44,120 nucleotides of DNA, from positions 1 through 44,120 of the IMG/VR virus record IMGVR_UViG_3300020439_000014. One strand, given 5' to 3'. Positions 1 through 6,253 of the stretch are shown one piece after another. The notes under the pieces were generated by a model that was given only the letters and a program-made list of their open reading frames with translations, was not told where the DNA came from and did not search any database. Position 1 is the stretch's first letter, and each line of letters opens with the position of its first letter. A program made the translations under genes and the position numbers. This stretch comes from a virus.

Positions 1-269
1 CCCCCGCCTCCGCTACCTGTAGGATTACTTTGTACCCACTGATTTGCAGATCCGTCATTATAATATACAAATGTTTTCAGCACACTCGGATCAAACCACA
101 AATCGCCTTCAGCAGGGCTAGAAGGAGCTGTTTCTGATACAGTTACAGATGCTCCGCCCGCAGAAGTTCCAGCAGTCCAAGCACCTACAGAGGAATCATA
201 AGTATATGTAGTGCCTCCGAAAGTATGAGTTGCTCCATTTGCGGGGTTATTTGGAAAATCTGTTGCCAT
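1..269 (-). CDS. Fibre-like protein, N-terminal part (cut by left edge)
   Basis: The ATG at 269-267 follows a good ribosome binding site (AAGGAGT, ending 6 bases before the start). The frame stays open to the left edge, so only about 89 N-terminal residues are visible. They start MATDFPNNPANG and reach GVYTYDS-like and W residues, the same N-terminal cassette as the next gene upstream (280-1599). A second small module follows (ETAPSSPAEGDLWFDP, then YY and QWVQSNP), which also occurs inside the two large fibre proteins. The visible part ends in Ser/Gly-rich residues that may be a linker. It is very probably another tail fibre or adhesin subunit, last of the fibre operon within this window. 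The C-terminal domain, which would define receptor specificity, lies outside. Confidence 0.8.
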   Translation of the reverse strand, partial: MATDFPNNPANGATHTFGGTTYTYDSSVGAWTAGTSAGGASVTVSETAPSSPAEGDLWFDPSVLKTFVYYNDGSANQWVQSNPTGSGGG

Positions 270-279
270 TCTTTACTCC

Positions 280-1599
280 TTATGTCCAGCTAATTGTACC
301 ATTGCCTGTAAATGAATAAATATTATAGTTACCATCTGTAGTATGTGTTACTGTTCCTGTAGTTGTAACAGCGGAGTGTGCTTTTGCAGTACGAAGAATA
401 ACAATTCCGCTTCCTCCAGCTCTACCTGCTCCGGTACCTGCTGGCTGACCGCCACCACCGCCACCAGTATTAGCAGTAGCTGCTTGGTTACCAGCTCCTC
501 CACCTCCTAAACCACCTGCACCATTTGAACCTCCGGAGTTGTAGCCACCGCCACCTCCTCCAGCGTAGTAGGTAGCAGTGCCGGTAATTGAAGATTGTAC
601 TCCAGTTCCTCCCGCACCGCCACTACTGCTTGCGTTACCACCGGCAGCTCCGGCTCCGCCTCCGCCGCCTCCGCCGCCCCAATTTCCACCGCTACCTCCA
701 GCATTCCCTTGTCCTGCAGTTCCGGCTGCTCCATTGCCGCCTCGACCACCACCACCGCCACCAGAGCCTCCAGTAGCTGCATTACCTAGAGCGCCCGCAC
801 GGCCTCCTCCAATTGCAGTAATTGTAGTTAATCCAGAGCCTGAAAGAGAACTGTTTCCTCCATTTGTACCAAGGCCTCCGTTAAATGCTCCCCCATTTCC
901 ACCACTTCCTACAGTAATTGTATAGGTCGTACTGTTCGCAAGAGTAAGACTTGTGCCAGACAAAAGACCCCCAGCACCGCCTCCACCGCCTCCGCCACCA
1001 GAGCCGCCATTATCACCACCAGAGCCGCCACCTCCTCCAGCAACAACAAGATAATCAACAATAGGAGCAAATCCTAGACTTACATTTGATGTTTTGGAAA
1101 CAGAGTGCAGCCCGTCGGAAGCTTTAAATCTTAGAGTAAAGTTTCCTGCATTTGCTGAATCTGTAGAAGGAGTAAGAGTAAATGTTGAGCCACTATTTGT
1201 TATAGTTGCTTGAGTTTGATTTGATGGATTCGTATCATGACTATAAGTTATAGGAAATCCTTCTGGGTCAGTAGCAGGCAAATTTACAGTTGTAGCAGTT
1301 CCATCTGATGCTAATACTATTTCAGAAGCAGGGTCATTGTTAAAAGAAAGTATTTCATCTGTACCAGTATATACTCGCTCCCATGTTGAAGCTTTTCGAA
1401 GATACAAAGCATCCGTATCTTCTGCATACGCTAAGTCACCTTCACTTGGACTTGCAGGAAATGCTGCAAGATTTGCATGAGTTGTAACACCTGCACCACC
1501 ACCTCCAGCACTTGATTCCCAAGCACCTGTAGTTGAGTTAAAAGTAAATCCTGCGTGAGTATCACCATTTGAAGGATTTGCTGGAAAATCTGTTGCCAT
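280..1599 (-). CDS. Tail adhesin with Gly-rich C-terminal domain
   Basis: This 439-aa protein begins with the short cassette shared by its neighbours (MATDFPANPSNGDTH, then an AW at the end of the module). A second small module follows (FPASPSEGDLAYAEDTD), then a cadherin/Ig-like domain at about residues 85-175 (ATDPEGFPITYSH, FTLTPSTDSANAGNF). From about residue 180 to 400 it is dominated by Gly, Ser and Asn, starts VDYLVVAGGGGG and closes with GGSGIVILRT. That start and end are typical of the glycine-rich domain found in phage tail adhesins and some secreted proteins. I infer a receptor-binding tip. The gene is preceded within 2 bases by the LamG-tipped fibre gene, and the pair share their middle modules but not their ends. 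The exact receptor cannot be predicted. Confidence 0.8.
   Translation of the reverse strand: MATDFPANPSNGDTHAGFTFNSTTGAWESSAGGGGAGVTTHANLAAFPASPSEGDLAYAEDTDALYLRKASTWERVYTGTDEILSFNNDPASEIVLASDGTATTVNLPATDPEGFPITYSHDTNPSNQTQATITNSGSTFTLTPSTDSANAGNFTLRFKASDGLHSVSKTSNVSLGFAPIVDYLVVAGGGGGSGGDNGGSGGGGGGGGAGGLLSGTSLTLANSTTYTITVGSGGNGGAFNGGLGTNGGNSSLSGSGLTTITAIGGGRAGALGNAATGGSGGGGGGRGGNGAAGTAGQGNAGGSGGNWGGGGGGGGAGAAGGNASSSGGAGGTGVQSSITGTATYYAGGGGGGYNSGGSNGAGGLGGGGAGNQAATANTGGGGGGQPAGTGAGRAGGSGIVILRTAKAHSAVTTTGTVTHTTDGNYNIYSFTGNGTISWT
386..1045 (-). repeat. Low-complexity Gly-codon repeat tract
   Basis: On the plus strand this stretch is rich in CC-containing triplets (ccg, cca, cct). They encode long runs of Gly with Ser, Asn and Ala in the adhesin at 280-1599. 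The long plus-strand frames here, rich in Pro, are mirror images of the Gly codons and not genes. Such a tract is prone to slippage and recombination. Confidence 0.7.
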
Positions 1600-1601
1600 T
1601 T

Positions 1602-4385
1602 TTAGTTACCCCATGTTGGCATTGTGCCGCCTGCTGCAAGCCAATTTGTTCTATAGTGATTGTGTAAAGATTCCATTTCTGCCAAGGTAAGTTCTCTATC
1701 AAAAAATACCATTGCTCTTACATAGTGTGTAGGAGTCCAGCTACTATACTGTTGATATGCTAATCCTCCGCTAAAGCCCATATTTGTTCCCGAGTTTATA
1801 ATACTATTCATTGAACTTATATCCATAGCATTGTAAGCTGCTTGTCTATTAGTTGGATTTGTACCATTAACTCTATCTACAATTGTTGCTCCGGAGTGCG
1901 CTGAATAATTAGAGCCATAATAATCAGTAGTTTGACTACTGTTGAAAGTAGCATAGTAACTACTTCCCCCATTACCAAAAAGAATACCTTGGTTCCAGCC
2001 AGAAGGAGGATAATATAACACAAACCAAGCTTTTGTTGCATTTAGACCTGTGAAAGTAATAGTAGTGTTACTATTGAAAGTCATATTACCACTTCCAGTA
2101 TGAGTGCCAGGATTACTAATTGTTTGGTTATTTCCGTTTCCTGAATTATCGTTCAAAGCAGTCGTACTTGTAGAAGGATTATAGCAATTTGTGTCATAAA
2201 ACTCATATCGTGCAAGCAATGCAGATTCTGCAGGATAAAAGCCTAAATCAAAGTCTACAAGACGAGTTGTAATTCTTGCTCCATCAGAAGCACTTAAACG
2301 TGCACGAAAACTTCCTGCGTCACTTGTAGTTGTACTAGGAGTAAATGTAAATACTCCTGTACTTTGATTTATGGTTGTATCTGCAGAAAGTTGTGCAGGT
2401 CTTGCATTATTTGCTGTTTTATAAGCAATTCCGTAAGTAATATCAAACCCTTCGGGATCTTGTGCTACCATTGTGACCGTACTTGTTGTACCATCAGCAT
2501 TTAAACTTTGAGTTGTTGTAGGAGGCTCAGTGGTAATTACAGGACTTTCATCATTGCCAGATGCTATTACTTCCCAAGCTGTGCCATTATATACATAAAC
2601 TGTATTTGTATCATTTGCATAAGCTAAATCAGCAGCGGTAGGACTTGCGGGAAATCCTGCAACATTTGCATAACGAGTTATTGCGGCAGTTCCAGCAGGC
2701 CCAGTAGGTCCGGTTGGTCCTGTTGGTCCCGCTACGGTACTAGCAGCTCCCGGAGTTGTTGCTTGTACCCATTGAGAAGAGTTTGCATCAGTATAGTAAA
2801 TATACAGTTTATTTGTACTGGAATTCCACCAAAATTGACCTGTACTTGGGCTAGTGGGAGCAACATCTGCAATACTTACATTTGTTGGCCCAGTAGCACC
2901 TGTTTTACCTACAACTTCTACCCATTGAGAGGAGTTTGCATCTTGATAGTATACAAACAATCCGCCCGCACTTGTATTGTACCACAAATCGCCCGCACTT
3001 GGACTACTTGGAGCAGCATCAGACGTAGTTACAGAGGCACCACCACCTCCGCCACTAGACTGTGCTACCCAGTCATAGTCACTACCGTTCCAAGAAAGTA
3101 CTTCATTTGTAGAAGCAGTGCCTGTATTTAAGTGAGTGTCTACCGCGGCATCGTTATAGCTTCCTGCCCCCGAGACAGCGGATTGTACAAATGCTGTAGT
3201 TGCAAGTTGAGTAGTATTTGTACCACTAGATGCTGTAGGGGCAGTCGGAGTGCCTGTCAAAGCAGGACTCGCAAGAGGTGCTTTTAATCCTAAACTAGTT
3301 GTAACTGTAGTTGCAAAGTTAGCGTCGTCATTTAACGCAGCTGCAAGCTCATTCAATGTATTTAAAGTTGAAGGAGCAGAATCTACAAGAGCGGTAACTT
3401 GAGTATCTACATAACTTTTGTTTGCGAGTTCTATCCAGTTTCCGCCGTGCGCAAAGTATGCAGCCCCTGTAGCATGTACATGAGCAAACATACCGTGATA
3501 AGTTGTAGCACTAGGTAAGTTTGAAGTTTGTGCAAACATATTTGCAAAGTAAACTTTACCAGTAGTAATAAAATCATTGCTACCAATATCAATGTCTGCA
3601 TTTGTATGTGCTATAGTACTTGGAACACCAGTTAAAGAGCTATAAGCGCCATCAAATGCATCCGTAATACCGTAGCCAGATATAGTAGTTGGTTTACCTG
3701 AAAGAGCACTAAAAGCTCCACTGAATGCATCCGTAATACCGTAGCCTGCAATGGTTGTAGGCTTACCTGAGAGAGCACTAAAAGCTCCACTGAATGCATC
3801 CGTAATACCATATCCAGATATAGTAGTCGGTTTATTATTTAAATCTGCAAAATCTTCTACAGCATCAGTAATACCGTAACCTGCAATAGTGGTTGGCTTA
3901 CCAGTTAAATCACTAAAAGCGCCACTAAATATTGAAGTTCCTCCAGTTTCGAGAGTGCCTCCACTTCCTCCACTAAGAGTTACTTGATTGCTTCCACTGC
4001 CAATTTTTAATTGTCCAACAATTATATTACTACTATCTGCTGATATAGTCTGATTGCCTAACTTTATACTTGTCCCGCTAAGATATAAGTCTTTAAATTT
4101 ATTTGTGTTAGATCCAAGATCTCGAGTTTCATTTCCATCAGGAATTATATCTCCGGCAATAGAACTTATATCTACACTACTAGTTCCTGCCCCAATAAGC
4201 GTTCTTATTTCGGCGGCAGTTATTCCGTTACCAAGACTAGGAGTACTGCCATCACTTAAAATAGCAGGACTTTGCCCAGTGCCAGTTTTCCAAGCATTAT
4301 CTGTAGAATTGTAAGTATAGACAACACCGTTTACTGTAACAGTATCTCCATTACTTGGACTATTTGGAAAATTATACGCCGACAT
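1602..4385 (-). CDS. Large modular tail fibre with LamG-like C-terminus
   Basis: This 927-aa fibre starts at an ATG after AGGAG. Modules in order: the N-terminal cassette (SPSNGDTVTVNGVVYTYNS); a 'DLGSNTNKFKDLYLSG' segment at about 89-104 typical of long fibres; four GYGITDA repeats (about 152-253); a cassette with YHGMFAHVHATG and HGGNW; the LNTLNELAAAL segment; two SPSAGDLW-type modules; a short collagen-like GPTGPTGPTGPAG; a cadherin/Ig-like domain (AQDPEGFDITYG); and from about 720 a LamG/concanavalin-like domain (ARYEF, DNSGNGNNQ, and near the end FFDRELTLAEMESLHNHYR). LamG-like domains bind glycans, so the tip is probably receptor-binding. Shaft modules recur in 6254-9181 and tip-proximal modules in 280-1599. 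Confidence 0.85.
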   Translation of the reverse strand: MSAYNFPNSPSNGDTVTVNGVVYTYNSTDNAWKTGTGQSPAILSDGSTPSLGNGITAAEIRTLIGAGTSSVDISSIAGDIIPDGNETRDLGSNTNKFKDLYLSGTSIKLGNQTISADSSNIIVGQLKIGSGSNQVTLSGGSGGTLETGGTSIFSGAFSDLTGKPTTIAGYGITDAVEDFADLNNKPTTISGYGITDAFSGAFSALSGKPTTIAGYGITDAFSGAFSALSGKPTTISGYGITDAFDGAYSSLTGVPSTIAHTNADIDIGSNDFITTGKVYFANMFAQTSNLPSATTYHGMFAHVHATGAAYFAHGGNWIELANKSYVDTQVTALVDSAPSTLNTLNELAAALNDDANFATTVTTSLGLKAPLASPALTGTPTAPTASSGTNTTQLATTAFVQSAVSGAGSYNDAAVDTHLNTGTASTNEVLSWNGSDYDWVAQSSGGGGGASVTTSDAAPSSPSAGDLWYNTSAGGLFVYYQDANSSQWVEVVGKTGATGPTNVSIADVAPTSPSTGQFWWNSSTNKLYIYYTDANSSQWVQATTPGAASTVAGPTGPTGPTGPAGTAAITRYANVAGFPASPTAADLAYANDTNTVYVYNGTAWEVIASGNDESPVITTEPPTTTQSLNADGTTSTVTMVAQDPEGFDITYGIAYKTANNARPAQLSADTTINQSTGVFTFTPSTTTSDAGSFRARLSASDGARITTRLVDFDLGFYPAESALLARYEFYDTNCYNPSTSTTALNDNSGNGNNQTISNPGTHTGSGNMTFNSNTTITFTGLNATKAWFVLYYPPSGWNQGILFGNGGSSYYATFNSSQTTDYYGSNYSAHSGATIVDRVNGTNPTNRQAAYNAMDISSMNSIINSGTNMGFSGGLAYQQYSSWTPTHYVRAMVFFDRELTLAEMESLHNHYRTNWLAAGGTMPTWGN
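3627..3932 (-). repeat. Four tandem GYGITDA repeats (about 66-69 bp each)
   Basis: Four in-frame copies encode the pattern K/V-P-T/S-T-I-x-GYGITDAF-x-GAF-x-x-L-x-G. The DNA copies are near-identical over long stretches: 'gcatccgtaataccgtagcc' recurs. This matches the 'phage tail repeat-like' short repeat family of fibre shafts. The homologous array at 8456-9016 has eight copies, so copy number differs between paralogous genes. Confidence 0.85.
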
Positions 4386-4394
4386 TTAATACTC

Positions 4395-4643
4395 CTAAAC
4401 TGTAGTCTCCGTGAGAGCTGATATTACTATTTTTGTTTTTGCAGAAGCTCTAAGATTGTCTAGTTCTCTTGATCGAACAGCAATTGATTTAAGAATATCC
4501 GCTTCATTGTATTCTTCTAAAGGTGCTCGTAGTTCTAAAACTGCACTTGCAGTTCCTGTATTCTCTCCTACTGTAGCTGTATAAGAAACTTTAGCATGAG
4601 TTATTTTACCGTCGCTATCTGTATAATATTTTGTTACTTGCAT
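4395..4643 (-). CDS. Small hypothetical protein of the fibre operon
   Basis: This 82-aa protein has a good start context (GGGAG, 6 bases, ATG). I do not recognise it. The first half looks like a beta-rich domain (YYTDSDGKITHAKVSYTA, AVLELRAP). The second half is a charged helix (EEYNEADILKSIAVRSRELDNLR). There is no signal peptide, membrane segment or cysteine. It sits between a 108-aa small protein and the 927-aa fibre, with gaps of 2 and 9 bases, so it is co-translated with virion genes. Possible roles are a fibre chaperone or a small virion connector. This is inference from position only. Confidence 0.65.
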   Translation of the reverse strand: MQVTKYYTDSDGKITHAKVSYTATVGENTGTASAVLELRAPLEEYNEADILKSIAVRSRELDNLRASAKTKIVISALTETTV

Positions 4644-4645
4644 AA

Positions 4646-4972
4646 TTACTCCCAGCTTTCTTTGGATACCGGCGCACCGCCGCTGCCCGTAGTAGCCCTA
4701 GGGCTTGCCACTCCGCTCTGTAAGTGTACTACAGTAGTTATTGGAGTCGGGGTTTCTACAAGGCGAACAATATTATTTTCAAAAAACTTAAAACCGTTTG
4801 TAAGACTTTCGGTGGCAGAAATAACAGGACTATCTAAAGTTACAAGATTTGTAATATTACTCATAAAATTAGGCGTAGCAATACTACTTGGAGCAGACAT
4901 AGGAGCACTTAAAGATACAAGTCTAGCAACATTTTGAGCAGTGCCATTTACTGTTATTTGTAAAGCCGCCAT
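4646..4972 (-). CDS. Small hypothetical structural-operon protein
   Basis: This 108-aa protein follows the 422-aa structural gene by one base. It is low in charge and rich in Ser, Thr, Ala, Val and Pro, with no cysteine. A repeated flavour is visible: NVARLVSLSAPMSAPS, then NITNLVTLDSPVISATESL, then NNIVRLVETPTPITT. These look like three copies of an 'N-x-x-x-LV-x-L-x-x-P' unit of roughly 30 residues, which suggests a short beta-repeat fibre or spike segment. I do not recognise the family. Its location inside a run of fibre genes makes a virion role likely. Confidence 0.65.
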   Translation of the reverse strand: MAALQITVNGTAQNVARLVSLSAPMSAPSSIATPNFMSNITNLVTLDSPVISATESLTNGFKFFENNIVRLVETPTPITTVVHLQSGVASPRATTGSGGAPVSKESWE

Positions 4973-4973
4973 T

Positions 4974-6242
4974 TTAAGTTCTCTTAATTAAAAGTGCATT
5001 CAAAGGACGAATAGTAGTTCCATTATGAGTATTCAAATACACATAAGTGTCACTTCCAATCGTAACTGTATCTCCATCTGCTCCAAGACCTGCTGCTACT
5101 CTCCAGAAATTGCCTGGAGTAGAAAAATCATATACGTCATGGTTAAGATTATTATCATTGCACCAGATAAATTTGTGCAGTGCTAGTCCTGCATTTCCAG
5201 AAGAGTCATAAGCTACAGCAGTAGTTCTGCCCCATAGATAATCGATATAAGTAGCATCATCAAACTGATCGTCTTGTGCCCAAGGACCCCAACAGGCTGT
5301 TGTTCCTACATTGGCATGAGGCCCCCAAGTATAGTCTCTTGAAGCCCCTTTTCCTTCTGTGCTAGCATCTGTAGTGTCTCCTCCCAGAGTATTATTGGAT
5401 CGAGAACTCCAAGCTCTATGTGCTTCTCCGCCTCCGCCTCGAAGATAATCATTTACATTACAAGAGTACCAACCTGTTGCTCGAATTTTTCCATACCATC
5501 CCGGATGATAAGAAAAGTTAGATTCGCAAAAAGAGATCCATGGATATGTAGTATCTCGATCCTGCCATATAGCGCCGCCTTCTCCTCGATAACTAATATT
5601 TTCATAGCCATTATAAACTCGATTTACATCACAGCACATTAACTGTGCTACAGGTACAAGAGTTTGAGCAGTTGTAGTAGCAGTTTCAGTAAATTCTGCA
5701 TTAATCATAAAAACAGGATGACCATTACCATCTTTTCCAAAAATAAGTATACGTCGAGCATCTGCAAAAATATGAATTCCATTATCTGAATGTTCAGTAT
5801 TTCCGCAAATTCCATTTACATCACCAATGGCGGAACCAGTTCCTGTGTATCCATTACTCCACATTTCTGTGCCTGCGCCAGGATCTAGTACCGTTGAAAG
5901 AGTAAAAGCAAAATCGTCTCCTGTTACTACTGAATTATTTGTCCAGCTACCATTACAGCTAATTCCCGCGTATTTTGTTTTAGAACTAGTCACACAAGTT
6001 CCTTGCAAAATATAATTCGCATCTGTAGAGGTAGCAACTGAAGTTCCTGATGAAGGTATACTGTTACTGGAGTGTAGACTCCAGCCACTATTTCCACCAT
6101 AAACAGTAGAAGTATTTGTGTCAATAAATTCAAGACCAGAAAGACTCGCTGTACTTGAAGTACAGCTAGTAATTAATCTTACAATGTCTCGAACCTGGGC
6201 TCCCGTAGATGTATTACCGGGAAAATATAAATGAGCGTACAT
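4974..6242 (-). CDS. Cys- and Trp-rich virion protein, function unknown
   Basis: This 422-aa protein has a strong ribosome binding site (AAGGAGA, 6 bases, ATG). It starts MYAHLYFPGNTSTGAQVRDI and ends with a beta-type motif (GDTVTIGSDTYVYLN, then RPLNALLIKR). It is unusually rich in Cys (about ten, including a CC pair), Trp and Tyr, with a Gly-rich GGGGEAHRAW segment in the middle. There is no signal peptide or transmembrane helix. The layout resembles a large globular beta-sandwich virion protein, perhaps a baseplate or fibre-attached head. It lies between the 975-aa fibre and small operon proteins. I recognise no catalytic motif, so an enzymatic tailspike cannot be claimed or excluded. Confidence 0.7.
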   Translation of the reverse strand: MYAHLYFPGNTSTGAQVRDIVRLITSCTSSTASLSGLEFIDTNTSTVYGGNSGWSLHSSNSIPSSGTSVATSTDANYILQGTCVTSSKTKYAGISCNGSWTNNSVVTGDDFAFTLSTVLDPGAGTEMWSNGYTGTGSAIGDVNGICGNTEHSDNGIHIFADARRILIFGKDGNGHPVFMINAEFTETATTTAQTLVPVAQLMCCDVNRVYNGYENISYRGEGGAIWQDRDTTYPWISFCESNFSYHPGWYGKIRATGWYSCNVNDYLRGGGGEAHRAWSSRSNNTLGGDTTDASTEGKGASRDYTWGPHANVGTTACWGPWAQDDQFDDATYIDYLWGRTTAVAYDSSGNAGLALHKFIWCNDNNLNHDVYDFSTPGNFWRVAAGLGADGDTVTIGSDTYVYLNTHNGTTIRPLNALLIKRT

Positions 6243-6253
6243 ATATTGTCTCC

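Noticed and set aside
578-925. Long plus-strand Pro-rich frame
   Set aside because: It is the complement of Gly codons in the adhesin gene, has no ribosome binding site and is low complexity.
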